Shown: positions 1-7,876 of the stretch, in pieces | How positions within the stretch are numbered: position 1 is the first letter of the stretch | Layout: each line of letters starts with the position of its first letter | DNA from: Rhodospirillaceae bacterium | GTDB lineage: Bacteria; Pseudomonadota; Alphaproteobacteria; MPNO01; UBA2964 | NCBI GenBank assembly: GCA_018660305.1 | Contig: JABJKO010000293.1 | Span: 1 to 25,193 of the forward strand | Reading direction: 5' to 3' | DNA length: 25,193 bases | Position numbers and translations under genes: made by a program | The notes under the pieces: model-generated | The model's database searches: none | Told to the model about the DNA's origin: nothing | What the model saw: the letters and a program-made list of their open reading frames with translations, nothing else

Positions 1-61
1 AACGGTAGTATCCTCGGGGTGGCCGGGAGGGGGAGCGGGCTGGCGCGCAATTTACTTTGTG

Positions 62-1291
62 TCAAGACACGCGCTTTTCGTAGTGGCTGTCGATATAGGA
101 ATCGACAATCTGCTGGAATTCCTCGGCGATACCCGCGCCGCGCAGCGTCATGGCCTTTTGCCCGTCGATAAAGACCGGCGCGGCGGGTTCCTCGCCGGTA
201 CCGGGCAGGCTGATGCCGATATCGGCATGTTTGCTTTCTCCCGGGCCGTTGACGATGCAGCCCATCACGGCGACGTTCATTTCCTCGACACCGACATAGG
301 TCTCGCGCCACTGGGGCATGCTTTCGCGGATATGAGACTGAATCTTGCTGGCAAGAGACTGGAACACGGTGCTCGTGGTCCGGCCACAGCCGGGACAGGC
401 TGTCACCAGCGGAAGAAAGGATCGCAGCCCCATGGTCTGCAGCATTTCCTGAGCGACGATCACCTCGCGGGAACGGTCGCCGCCGGGTTCCGGGGTGAGG
501 GAGACGCGGATGGTGTCGCCAATCCCCTGTTGCAAAAGCACCGCCATGCCCGCGGTGGATGCCACGATACCCTTCGATCCCATGCCGGCCTCGGTCAGCC
601 CGAGATGCAGCGCGTAGGAACACCGGCCGGCCAGATCGCTGTAAACCGAGATTAGATCCTGCACGTCCGACACCTTGCAGGAGATGATGATGCGATGGGC
701 GCCAAGACCAATATCTTCGGCGCGCTGCGCCGACAGCAGAGCGGACTGAATCATGGCTTCACGGGTGATATCGGTCGCCTCCCTTGGCGTTGCCAGGGCG
801 GCGTTTTCATCCATGAGATGGGTGAGCAGTTCCTGATCGAGACTGCCCCAGTTCACGCCGATACGCACCGGCTTGTCGTATTTCAGCGCCACCTCAACCA
901 TGGTCGAAAACTGGACATCGCGCTTTTCGCGAAAGCCCACATTGCCGGGATTGATGCGATACTTTGCAAGGGCTTCCGCGCAGGCCGGATATTTTGTCAG
1001 CAGCGTGTGGCCGTTATAGTGAAAATCGCCAACGATGGGCACGTCCACGCCCAACTTCACCAGCCCGTCGCGAATATGGGGCACGGCCTCGGCTGATTCC
1101 TCGCGGTCGACGGTAATGCGAACCAGCTCCGATCCGGCGCGCGCGAGCTGCGCCACCTGTTCGGTGGTCGAGGCGACATCCGCCGTATCCGTATTGGTCA
1201 TGGATTGCACCACAACCGGCGCCTCGCCGCCGATGGTCACATTGCCGACCGGCACCGGCACGCTCTGCCGCCGTTTAATGTGCTGACTAAT
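62..1291 (-). CDS. ispG: 4-hydroxy-3-methylbut-2-enyl diphosphate synthase (IspG/GcpE), probable ATT start
   Basis: IspG makes HMBPP from MEcPP in the cytosolic MEP isoprenoid pathway, using a [4Fe-4S] cluster. The protein shows the family's TIM-barrel opening ([14 protein letters not shown]) and the C-terminal cluster motifs CPGCGRTTS and [16 protein letters not shown]. The first ATG/GTG/TTG in frame is GTG at 1261. Starting there would cut off the conserved IspG N-terminus: the codons just upstream read [15 protein letters not shown], the usual R-R-x-S-x-x-V-x-V-G opening. The frame is closed by TGA at 1295-1297 and holds no ATG, GTG or TTG between. An ATT at 1289-1291 has AAAGGGA about seven bases upstream, so I place the start there, giving 409 residues. 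GTG at 1261 (399 residues) is the fallback; it has no clear ribosome binding site. Identity is secure, the start is inferred. Confidence 0.93.
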   Translation of the reverse strand: MSQHIKRRQSVPVPVGNVTIGGEAPVVVQSMTNTDTADVASTTEQVAQLARAGSELVRITVDREESAEAVPHIRDGLVKLGVDVPIVGDFHYNGHTLLTKYPACAEALAKYRINPGNVGFREKRDVQFSTMVEVALKYDKPVRIGVNWGSLDQELLTHLMDENAALATPREATDITREAMIQSALLSAQRAEDIGLGAHRIIISCKVSDVQDLISVYSDLAGRCSYALHLGLTEAGMGSKGIVASTAGMAVLLQQGIGDTIRVSLTPEPGGDRSREVIVAQEMLQTMGLRSFLPLVTACPGCGRTTSTVFQSLASKIQSHIRESMPQWRETYVGVEEMNVAVMGCIVNGPGESKHADIGISLPGTGEEPAAPVFIDGQKAMTLRGAGIAEEFQQIVDSYIDSHYEKRVS

Positions 1292-1324
1292 GGCTCAATC
1301 CCTTTCGCGTCGCAATCAGGCCCA

Positions 1325-1364
1325 ACAGGCTACCCGTAAGGTGGGTCTGTTTCGTCATTATGAC
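1325..1364 (-). other. ispG leader with hairpin and palindrome
   Basis: The roughly 150 bases between ispG and the terminator at 1447 hold no gene. On the plus strand AACAG-gct-ACCC, a seven-base loop, then GGGT-CTGTT forms a bulged hairpin (1325-1352). Next to it lies a perfect 11-base palindrome, GTCATTATGAC (1354-1364). Both fall in the expected ispG 5' leader or promoter. No convincing -35/-10 pair was found, so a regulatory role is only a suggestion. Confidence 0.3.
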
Positions 1365-1446
1365 AATCGCCGGATAGGGTTTTACATAACCGGAATCGCG
1401 GCGCCGTGAAATACCCCATGAATGTCGAGAACCGGCGGGGACAACG

Positions 1447-1473
1447 AAAAAAGGCGGGGATTGATGCCCCGCC
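1447..1473 (-). terminator. Rho-independent terminator after the first NMT1/THI5-like gene
   Basis: Read on the minus strand, a perfect seven-base-pair GC stem (GGCGGGG, seven-base loop, CCCCGCC; 1453-1473) is followed directly by six T residues (1452-1447). It lies 26 bases past the stop codon of the gene ending at 1499. This separates the NMT1/THI5-like transcript from ispG. Confidence 0.85.
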
Positions 1474-1498
1474 CTTCTGTTCGCTGCTCGAAAAAAGC

Positions 1499-2431
1499 CT
1501 ACTCGGCGGCCGCGTGCGCGCCGGTCTGCACCTCCATATTGATGAGATCGGAGGCATCGTCGGTTTCCTTCAGCATGCCCCAGCTCTTGATCCAGTCGGC
1601 GGTCCGTTGCGCTTCCTCCTCCGGGATAGGCGCGGGGTCGACCACCACCACGCGGGATTCGCGCAGATCGCTCACATCCATCGCCTCGATACGCGGATCC
1701 TTGCCTTTGTAATAATCGAGGAAGTAATGCATGTAGGCCGAGCGGTCGGAATTGATGCGTTTGACCGCTTCCTTCACCGCCCGGTTGAACTTGGCATAGG
1801 TCTCCGTATCGACCTTGTCCGATGCCACTTCGGTGCCATGCAGGAACGACGACGTTACCATGCGGCAGCCCATTTTCTCGGCCAGGCTCGCATAGGGCTC
1901 TGTCAGGCAGGTGGCGTCATATTCGCCGTTCATCAGAGCATCGAAACGGTATTTTGACCCGTTGGGCGCGCGCACCAACTTGATTTTGTCCCGCGGCATG
2001 AAGCCTTCGAGCATGTGCAGGATCAGATAATGGGTGCCGAAATAAAACGGCGCGCCAACGTTTCGATCGACCAGTTGCTGGGCGGTATAGATATCGGAAT
2101 CGGGAGCAACATAAAGACCGGCGAAGCACACGATGGCCCGGCGGCCCAGCTGCCGCCCGCCCTGATTGGTATCCTGGACGCGGCAGTAATTGCCCCACTC
2201 ACAGGCGTTATACATATCCGCCTTACCCTCTTCGAAGAGCTTGCCGTGGCTGGCGAACGGATTGACCCCGTCAGGGCTGGTCACGTCCTGGTGGACGGTC
2301 TTGTCGACCCCCTTCTCGCGGTCGGCCCATTCCACCTGGATACCTTCTGCCTCGAACAGACCTTCCTCATAGGCGACCAGTTCAGCGAGACCCTGAAATG
2401 GTGCTGTGGTTTCCAACGTCAGTTTTGTCAT
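1499..2431 (-). CDS. NMT1/THI5-like substrate-binding-fold protein, no signal peptide (paralogue 1)
   Basis: A 310-residue protein of the NMT1/THI5 (SsuA-like) periplasmic-binding fold. Recognisable parts are the opening PFQGLAELVAYEEGLF, the hinge region FYFGTHYL and the TEPY segment near residue 178. The start is the ATG at 2431: AAGGGAGG lies seven bases upstream, and the paralogue at 2525-3460 aligns from its own first residue. An upstream start at 2461 would add ten residues unsupported by the paralogue. No signal peptide, lipobox or Tat motif is present, so the product should be cytosolic. No ABC permease or ATPase gene occurs in the window. NACEWGNYCR (Cys77, Cys83), His62, His134, Cys189 and His198 are shared with the paralogue. 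Transporter receptor is the standard label; an enzyme on this fold (as in Thi5 HMP-P synthase) is possible. Substrate unknown. Confidence 0.85.
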   Translation of the reverse strand: MTKLTLETTAPFQGLAELVAYEEGLFEAEGIQVEWADREKGVDKTVHQDVTSPDGVNPFASHGKLFEEGKADMYNACEWGNYCRVQDTNQGGRQLGRRAIVCFAGLYVAPDSDIYTAQQLVDRNVGAPFYFGTHYLILHMLEGFMPRDKIKLVRAPNGSKYRFDALMNGEYDATCLTEPYASLAEKMGCRMVTSSFLHGTEVASDKVDTETYAKFNRAVKEAVKRINSDRSAYMHYFLDYYKGKDPRIEAMDVSDLRESRVVVVDPAPIPEEEAQRTADWIKSWGMLKETDDASDLINMEVQTGAHAAAE

Positions 2432-2479
2432 TTGAAAGCCTCCCTTGGCTTCGTCGGGCATTGATCCGGAAACAGCAAT

Positions 2480-2510
2480 GGACAGGGGAAATATCCCCTG
2501 CCATTTTTTT
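2480..2510 (+). terminator. Intergenic stem-loop with T-run on the opposite strand to the flanking genes
   Basis: CAGGGGA-AATA-TCCCCTG (2483-2500) is a perfect seven-base-pair stem with a four-base loop, followed on the plus strand by CCA and seven T residues (2504-2510). It looks like a plus-strand intrinsic terminator, yet both flanking genes run on the minus strand. For their transcript it would be a stem-loop preceded by an A-run. It could end antisense transcription or stabilise one mRNA segment; either is inference. Confidence 0.5.
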
Positions 2511-2524
2511 ACTGCACGCGCGGT

Positions 2525-3460
2525 TTATTCCGCCGCGGCGTGACCGCCCTTCTGGACGTCCATATTGACCAGATCCATGTGGTCCTCAGTCTCTTCCAGC
2601 ATGCCCCAGCTCTTGATCCAGTTGCCGGTGGCTTCCAGTTCCCAATCGGGGATCGGTGCCGGGTCGACCATCACGATGCGGCTGGCCCGAAGATCGCCCG
2701 CTGTCAATTTCTCGATGTCGGGGTCCTTGTCCTTGTGACAATCAATGAAGTACTGGAGATATTTCTCCTTATCCGCATTTATCCGCTTCACCGCCTCGCG
2801 AACCGCAATGTTAAAGCTCGCATAGGTATCGGCATCGATCTTGTCGGACGCCACTTCGGTGCCGTGATAGAAGGCGGAGCAGATTATCCTGCACCCATTC
2901 TTCTCGGCGAGCGTCAGATACGGTTCTGTCAGAGTGGTCGCCTCGACCTGACCGGACATCATGGCGTCATAGCGATGGCGCGAGCCATTGGGCGAGCTGC
3001 AAAGCTTGATTTGATCGCGCGGCAGGAATCCTTCGAGCATGTGGAGGGCAAGGTAATGGGTGCCAAAATAAAATGGCACGCCGACCAGCTTGCCGGCCAT
3101 CTGCTGCGGCGTATAAACCTCGGAGTCGGGCCGGACGACGAGACCGGCAAAGGTCACAATGGCACGACGGCCAACCTGCCGCCCGCTTTGCACGCTGGTG
3201 TCCTGAACGCGGCAGTAGTTGCCCCATTCGCAGGCGTTGTACATGTCGGCCTTGCCCTGCTCGAACATCTTGCCATGGCTCACATGCGGGTTGAGACCTT
3301 TCGGATCCGTAATGTCTGTATGGGTCTCGGTGTCGATTCCGGCCATACGGTCCACCCATTCGATGGTGAGACCTTCTTTTTCGAATAACCCTTCCTTGTC
3401 GGCGACCAGTTCGGCCAGGCCCTGGAACGGTGAGGTATTTTCAAGCCTAAGTGTTTTCAT
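2525..3460 (-). CDS. NMT1/THI5-like substrate-binding-fold protein, no signal peptide (paralogue 2)
   Basis: A 311-residue protein that aligns with the downstream gene (1499-2431) end to end, more than half of residues identical by eye and only one single-residue gap near residue 90. It keeps the motif NACEWGNYCR at the same positions (Cys77, Cys83), plus His62, FYFGTHYL (His135), Cys190 and FYHGTEVASDK (His199), and ends in the same GHAAAE. I chose the ATG at 3460 because AGGGG lies nine bases upstream and the N-termini of the pair then match; the ATG at 3469 abuts that Shine-Dalgarno. There is no export signal. It is the first gene of a probable two-gene transcript and is divergent from the LysR gene at 3603, which is therefore its likely regulator. 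A ligand-binding or enzymatic role in the cytosol is possible; the ligand is not readable from sequence. Confidence 0.85.
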   Translation of the reverse strand: MKTLRLENTSPFQGLAELVADKEGLFEKEGLTIEWVDRMAGIDTETHTDITDPKGLNPHVSHGKMFEQGKADMYNACEWGNYCRVQDTSVQSGRQVGRRAIVTFAGLVVRPDSEVYTPQQMAGKLVGVPFYFGTHYLALHMLEGFLPRDQIKLCSSPNGSRHRYDAMMSGQVEATTLTEPYLTLAEKNGCRIICSAFYHGTEVASDKIDADTYASFNIAVREAVKRINADKEKYLQYFIDCHKDKDPDIEKLTAGDLRASRIVMVDPAPIPDWELEATGNWIKSWGMLEETEDHMDLVNMDVQKGGHAAAE

Positions 3461-3602
3461 CTCGGACATCCCCTGTCATGGATTTCAAAAATCATTGGAT
3501 TTCGCGGGTGTGCTAAATTGTCGCAGGATCATCGGATATGTCCTGGATAATAGCCAATCGTATTAACTGGATAAACCATGCCTAAATGTTATAGTTTGGG
3601 CT
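3461..3602. promoter_or_regulatory. Divergent control region with LysR-type operator candidates
   Basis: The 142 bases between the two divergent starts are AT-rich compared with the flanks. CTGGATAA occurs twice in direct repeat, at 3543-3550 and 3567-3574 (24-base period). Between them lies the dyad TAATA-N8-TATTA (3548-3565), 37 bases upstream of the LysR ATG. A third GGATA is at 3534-3538. LysR regulators usually bind such dyads between themselves and their targets, so this is the likely autoregulatory and activation site. Exact operator limits are inferred. Confidence 0.5.
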
Positions 3603-4502
3603 ATGCGTATGAATTTACGGCAGATTGAGGCCTTCCGGGCGGCCATTGAATTCGGTTCCGCCACCGCTGCCTCCGAGGTCCTCCACATCACCCAGCCCGC
3701 CGTGAGCCGGCTGGTGGCCGATCTCGAGATGGCGGTGGGGTTTCAGCTCTTCGAACGCCGCGCCCGCGGTCTGGTCCCCACCCAGGACGCCCATACCCTT
3801 TATGAGGAAGTCAAACGGTCCTTTGTCGGGCTGGAACGCATCGGTCAGGTCGCCGAAGCCATCGCCGAAAAGGCCACCGGAACGGTCCGCGTCATCGCCT
3901 TGTCCAAATATGCCGACGGCTTTGTCGCCAGCATCGTCGGCCAGTTCCTCAAAGATAATCCCGGCATCATGATGGAGTTGGAAAGTGCCGGCACCGGCGC
4001 CGTGGTCCAGGGTATCGCCTCGCAGAGCTATGATGTGGGCATCGCTTCAGCAACGGTATCGGACTCGCTCATACAAGCCGAGCCCCTGTTCGAAACCAGC
4101 GTCGTGCTCGCCATGGCGGACGATGACCCGCTCACCAATCATACGGTGGTGCCCCTGCGCGAACTCACAGGTCGCCGCATGGTGGTCCTGCCCGAAGACA
4201 GCGAATACGGATCGGTCATCGGACGCGCCCTGCGCAAGGCGAAAGTGACTCCGGTCTTCGCCGGGCAGGCACGGTCGCACCCCTCGCTCTACCGGATGGT
4301 GGGCTCTGGTGCCGGATTGGCATTGATAGACAAGACCATCGTCAAAGACTACGCCACCGACGGCGTGACCTTTCGCCCGGTGGACCCGCCAATCGTCCGA
4401 ACCGTGGCCACCATGGTGAACACGCGAGTCGCGCAATCCATTGCGACCAACACCTTTCTCGATTATCTGAGGAACGACGTGCGGAACTTCGTCGGCGATT
4501 AA
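3603..4502 (+). CDS. LysR-family transcriptional regulator
   Basis: A 299-residue LysR regulator. Residues about 4-60 form the winged helix-turn-helix: NLRQIEAFRAAIEFGSATAA, then ITQPAVSRLVADLE as the recognition helix and the usual FERRARGLVPT wing. The rest is a substrate-binding effector domain beginning near residue 92 (GTVRVIAL), with the typical GAGLALIDKTIV near the end. Two in-frame ATGs (3603, 3609) are possible; neither has a strong Shine-Dalgarno. It is divergent from the NMT1/THI5-like pair, pointing to control of that transcript. Its 3' end overlaps the convergent GGT-family gene by a few bases. The effector is unknown, but ligands of a divergently encoded pathway are the normal case. 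Confidence 0.92.
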   Translation: MRMNLRQIEAFRAAIEFGSATAASEVLHITQPAVSRLVADLEMAVGFQLFERRARGLVPTQDAHTLYEEVKRSFVGLERIGQVAEAIAEKATGTVRVIALSKYADGFVASIVGQFLKDNPGIMMELESAGTGAVVQGIASQSYDVGIASATVSDSLIQAEPLFETSVVLAMADDDPLTNHTVVPLRELTGRRMVVLPEDSEYGSVIGRALRKAKVTPVFAGQARSHPSLYRMVGSGAGLALIDKTIVKDYATDGVTFRPVDPPIVRTVATMVNTRVAQSIATNTFLDYLRNDVRNFVGD

Positions 4503-6097
4503 TATCCGATGGCCATGCCGTCTTTGCGGGGGTCGGAAGCACCACGGAGAACCCCCTCTTCCCAGTCGATCCAGATGGCCTGGGCACCGCCCACCGGTCG
4601 GGCGGCGGAAATCATTTGATGGCCGCGCCGTTCCAGGTCGGCCAGGACATATTCCGGGACATTGCTTTCCGCCTGCACCAGTAAATCCAGATCGAGAACA
4701 TTGGGAAACACCCGTGGGCTGTCGAGGGCGTACTGCAGATCCATGTTCCAATCCAGAAGACTGGTCAGCAGATGGGCATGTCCGATGGCCTGATAATGCC
4801 CCCCCATGACGCCGAACGGCATCTGCGCCCGGCCGTCCTTGACCAGCATGCCGGGAATGATGGTGTGCAGGGGCCGCTTGTTGGGCGCGACACAGCTCGG
4901 ATGGCCGGGATCGATCACGAAGCCCTGTCCCCGATTATGAAGAACCACGCCGCTTTTGGGACTCACGAGACACGAACCGAACGAGGAGAAAACGGAATTG
5001 ATGAAACTCACCGCATTGCGATCCCTGTCCACCACGGTGAGATAGACCGTATCGGCATGAAGCGGCAGATCGGACGGCGGCAGGGGATCAACGCAGCGAT
5101 CCATTGAGATATTTGCCCGCAACCTGTCCGCGTGAGAATCCGACAACCATTCATCCACTGGAATTCTGGAGAATTCGGGATCACCCAGCCGCGCATTGCG
5201 ATCGCCATAGGCGAGACGCGCAGCCTCAATTTCCAGATGGTAGCGATCGGCGGACAGAGGATCGAATTTGCTTAGGTCGAAACCGGACAGAATATTGAGC
5301 ATGGCCAGCGCGACAATGCCCTGCCCCGCCGGCGGACATTCGAAGACGTCATAGCCGCGATAATTGGTTTTGATGGGCGTCACATAGCCGCCCGCCGCGT
5401 TGGCAAAGTCATCGAGCGTATGAAGCCCGCCCTTTGACCGTAGGTAATAGACAATATCGGCGGCCACCTCGCCTTCATAGAACCCCGCCCGTCCTCCTTC
5501 GGCGATGGTTTGCAGGGTCTTCGCCAACAGTGGAAGGGTGAGTAACGTGCCGATGGCAGGTGCCTTGCCGTCGCGTAGATAATATTGTGCCGCCGTCGGA
5601 TCGCGGGCGAGCAAGGGCTCACAGCCCTGCCAATCGTCGTTCTGGCGATGGTGGACCGGAAATCCGTCGGTGGCATAGCTGATGGCCGGTTGCAGCACGT
5701 CCCCCAGCGTCAGGGTGCCGTGATCCGCCAGCAATCGCGACCAGGCTTCCACCGCCCCCGGTACGGTGACCGCATGAGGCGTGTGGCGGTCGATGGACCG
5801 GATTCCGTTCTCTAAATACCACTCGACGGAGGCCGCCGCCGGCGCTCGGCCGGATCCATCGAAGGCGATGACGCCCTCACCCTTTGGTGAATACAGACAA
5901 AAGCAATCGCCGCCGATGCCCGTCGAATGGGGTTCCACCACGCACAGCACCGCACAAGCGGCAATAGCCGCATCCATGGCGTTACCGCCGCGCCGCAGGA
6001 CATCAATGGCCGTACTGGACGATAATGGATGAGAGGTCGCCGCCATGCCGTTGGCGGCAAAAACCGTGGACCGGCCGGGTTGGTCTAACTGGCGCAT
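4499..6097 (-). CDS. Gamma-glutamyltransferase-family Ntn hydrolase, probably cytosolic
   Basis: A 532-residue member of the GGT family, which self-cleaves at a threonine to form two subunits and then hydrolyses or transfers gamma-glutamyl or related acyl groups. The predicted nucleophile is Thr350 in DTVYLTVVDRDRNAVS, aligning with Escherichia coli TTHYSVVD. Other family hallmarks are STGIGGDCF near residue 60, FECPPAGQG near 254 and PFGVMGGHYQ for the oxyanion region. The ATG at 6097 sits two bases after the stop of the upstream hydrolase; a TTG at 6103 overlaps that stop and is less likely. Unlike classical periplasmic GGTs it has no signal peptide, as in cytosolic YwrD-like relatives. It is the last gene of the 8773-4499 cluster. 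True substrate may not be glutathione. Confidence 0.9.
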   Translation of the reverse strand: MRQLDQPGRSTVFAANGMAATSHPLSSSTAIDVLRRGGNAMDAAIAACAVLCVVEPHSTGIGGDCFCLYSPKGEGVIAFDGSGRAPAAASVEWYLENGIRSIDRHTPHAVTVPGAVEAWSRLLADHGTLTLGDVLQPAISYATDGFPVHHRQNDDWQGCEPLLARDPTAAQYYLRDGKAPAIGTLLTLPLLAKTLQTIAEGGRAGFYEGEVAADIVYYLRSKGGLHTLDDFANAAGGYVTPIKTNYRGYDVFECPPAGQGIVALAMLNILSGFDLSKFDPLSADRYHLEIEAARLAYGDRNARLGDPEFSRIPVDEWLSDSHADRLRANISMDRCVDPLPPSDLPLHADTVYLTVVDRDRNAVSFINSVFSSFGSCLVSPKSGVVLHNRGQGFVIDPGHPSCVAPNKRPLHTIIPGMLVKDGRAQMPFGVMGGHYQAIGHAHLLTSLLDWNMDLQYALDSPRVFPNVLDLDLLVQAESNVPEYVLADLERRGHQMISAARPVGGAQAIWIDWEEGVLRGASDPRKDGMAIGY

Positions 6098-6099
6098 TC

Positions 6100-7449
6100 T
6101 CAATTGGCCACGAAATACCCGCCGGTGACGGCCTCATGCCACAGTTTGGCAACCGACGGCGCTATACCGACAGGGAGGTCGTCCAGCGCGTTCCAGTAGG
6201 AATGGATCCCCGCCTGAAAATGAGTCAGCGACGTCCTCGGCGCCGGGTTCATTTCCGCATACATGGGCATCACCAGGGTCTTGTAGCTCTCGACACCGTG
6301 GTCGCGGCTGTCCTTGGAGACGCAGAACATCACCGGTGGTACACGCTTTGCGTCCGGGCCTTTGAGTTCCCTTCCATAGCCGAGAAACTGTTGCACCAGC
6401 GCCTCGGTACCGGCCTCATCCAGCCCCATGCGTTCGGCCGAGGCGCGCGCGCCGGCTTCCAGCGACGGTTCGATATTGGTGCTGACGGTATATTCGCACT
6501 TGAATTGCGGCTGCATCTTGGCCGCTTCCCAGCGCTCCATGACCTCCTCGATGACCAGCGGCAGGCGCATCAGGGCCACCGGGCCGTCCTGACCCAGCTT
6601 TTCCGGCCCCACATAGCGCGCCTTGTCGCGCCAGGTGCGGATATAAAGCTCATAGAACGGGTCGGTGCGTTTGGTCTCGGTGACCACTTTCTCGAAATCG
6701 CCGATCTCCCCCAGCGAGCCGATCTTGGCCAGCTTGGCTTCGTTGATGAACCCGAAGGCCGAGTTCTCAACGGCCATCACGCCGGCCACGTTGGGCACGC
6801 GTTGGGACAGCATGAACACGAACGGCCCGCCGGTGGAATGGCCATGGAGGTAGATGGAATATTCGTCCTCGGGCATGTTGCGCGCCATGGTCTGCTTGCC
6901 GCCCTCCTCGAAGGCCGCGGGCCAGCCGGACAGCCGGTCCCAGAACACCGTGCCCGGTTTGGCGTGCAGCACGGTTCTTGTGCCGTAGCGCTCGCGGATA
7001 GAGGTATCGGTGATGACCTCATACTGGTCCGGCGTGATGTGCTCGCCGGTGAGCCACATGGGCGTGCGGATGGTGCCGTCGGCACTGATGGTATCTCCCG
7101 GCCAGTGACGCGACGGATCATCGAGATAGAGCCGCCCGGGATAGGTCATGGTGGCGACCTTCATGCCGAACTTTCCGGCCAGCAACCGGGCCACCGGCAC
7201 CATGGTCTTGAAATCACCATCGCCACCGGACAGCAGGTAGACACCCACCTTCCGGCCATCGGCCCCTATCAGGATTTTAGACGGGTCTTCCGGCTCATAG
7301 ATCTGCGCGCCGATATCCCACTGGAGCCCCACCGCCTCAATGCGAAACAGATCCTCAAATTCCCTGAGCGGAATATCGGGCATGGCAAGAACGGCCTCGG
7401 ATTCCGCGAGACATTGTTCGCGGGTTATTTCCTCGGGTGGTGTCCACAT
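6100..7449 (-). CDS. Large alpha/beta-hydrolase-fold protein of unknown substrate
   Basis: A 449-residue protein with an alpha/beta-hydrolase core. The nucleophile elbow is GHSTGG with Ser205 after a hydrophobic strand (YSIYLH). A preceding strand reads VGVYLLSGGDGDFKT near residue 70, which could supply the oxyanion hole. Likely triad partners are an acidic residue in CVSKDSRDHG and His in THFQAGIHSYW near the C-terminus. A region of about 170 residues between the elbow and the acidic strand is longer than in simple esterases and probably forms a lid. AGGGAG lies six bases before the ATG. There is no signal peptide. It sits between the VOC gene (29 bases upstream) and the GGT-family gene (2 bases downstream), so is almost surely co-transcribed. 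I do not recognise a characterised family; esterase or amidase is the most that can be said. Confidence 0.85.
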   Translation of the reverse strand: MWTPPEEITREQCLAESEAVLAMPDIPLREFEDLFRIEAVGLQWDIGAQIYEPEDPSKILIGADGRKVGVYLLSGGDGDFKTMVPVARLLAGKFGMKVATMTYPGRLYLDDPSRHWPGDTISADGTIRTPMWLTGEHITPDQYEVITDTSIRERYGTRTVLHAKPGTVFWDRLSGWPAAFEEGGKQTMARNMPEDEYSIYLHGHSTGGPFVFMLSQRVPNVAGVMAVENSAFGFINEAKLAKIGSLGEIGDFEKVVTETKRTDPFYELYIRTWRDKARYVGPEKLGQDGPVALMRLPLVIEEVMERWEAAKMQPQFKCEYTVSTNIEPSLEAGARASAERMGLDEAGTEALVQQFLGYGRELKGPDAKRVPPVMFCVSKDSRDHGVESYKTLVMPMYAEMNPAPRTSLTHFQAGIHSYWNALDDLPVGIAPSVAKLWHEAVTGGYFVAN

Positions 7450-7478
7450 GACAGTCTCCCTGAACGTCTCTCGATCAA

Positions 7479-7862
7479 TTATTCCGTCTCGGGCGGGGCG
7501 CGATCCTTGTCGACAAGCTGAAGGCGCCAGCCGTCGGGATCACGCAGCTCAACCGTGGTCCGTCCGGTCACCTCGATCAATTTGGGTCCGCGTGTAAACG
7601 CGACACCATCGGCGGACAGGTCCTTGTACGCCGCCTCCGCATTATCCACCCGCAGCGCGATGTGGTTGATGCCGATTACCTCCTCGTCATGGACGGCGTG
7701 GATTTCAAAGATCGGCTGATTTTCCCCGGGAAGCTGAAGCTCCGCGGACCCGCCATGATGCGCCGTCCGCATCAGGACCTTGAAGCCGAGTTTTTCGAAC
7801 AGTGTGATGTGTGCGTCCACATCACGCACAATAAGTTCAATATGATCAATTGCTTGAACCAT
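7479..7862 (-). CDS. VOC-family (glyoxalase/bleomycin resistance/dioxygenase superfamily) protein
   Basis: A 127-residue single-unit VOC protein with two beta-alpha-beta-beta-beta modules. Motifs are IDHIELIVRDV near the N-terminus (metal-ligand His), a matching INHIALRVDN at the start of module two, and VELRDPDGWRLQLVD at the end, whose Glu is the usual last ligand. I start at ATG 7862, with AAGG nine bases upstream; the longer reading from 7916 adds residues unlike the family and overlaps the upstream hydrolase gene. Metal ligands appear to be kept, so an enzyme (lyase, isomerase or ring-cleaving) is more likely than a simple binding protein. It lies 14 bases after the formamidase-like gene and 29 before the larger hydrolase, indicating an operon. 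The reaction cannot be told from sequence. Confidence 0.88.
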   Translation of the reverse strand: MVQAIDHIELIVRDVDAHITLFEKLGFKVLMRTAHHGGSAELQLPGENQPIFEIHAVHDEEVIGINHIALRVDNAEAAYKDLSADGVAFTRGPKLIEVTGRTTVELRDPDGWRLQLVDKDRAPPETE

Positions 7863-7876
7863 TTTTTTCAACCTTT

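Noticed and set aside
1..61. Possible start of another gene downstream of ispG
   Set aside because: No coding frame or Shine-Dalgarno can be judged in 61 bases; nothing recognisable.
2540..3388. Long plus-strand open frame (282 residues) opposite the second NMT1/THI5-like gene
   Set aside because: It is the antisense shadow of a clearly recognisable gene; the peptide is His/Gly/Ile-rich with no family features.
6025..7521. 498-residue plus-strand open frame opposite the large hydrolase
   Set aside because: Shadow of a GC-rich minus-strand gene with an intact GHSTGG elbow and Shine-Dalgarno; the antisense product has no recognisable motif.
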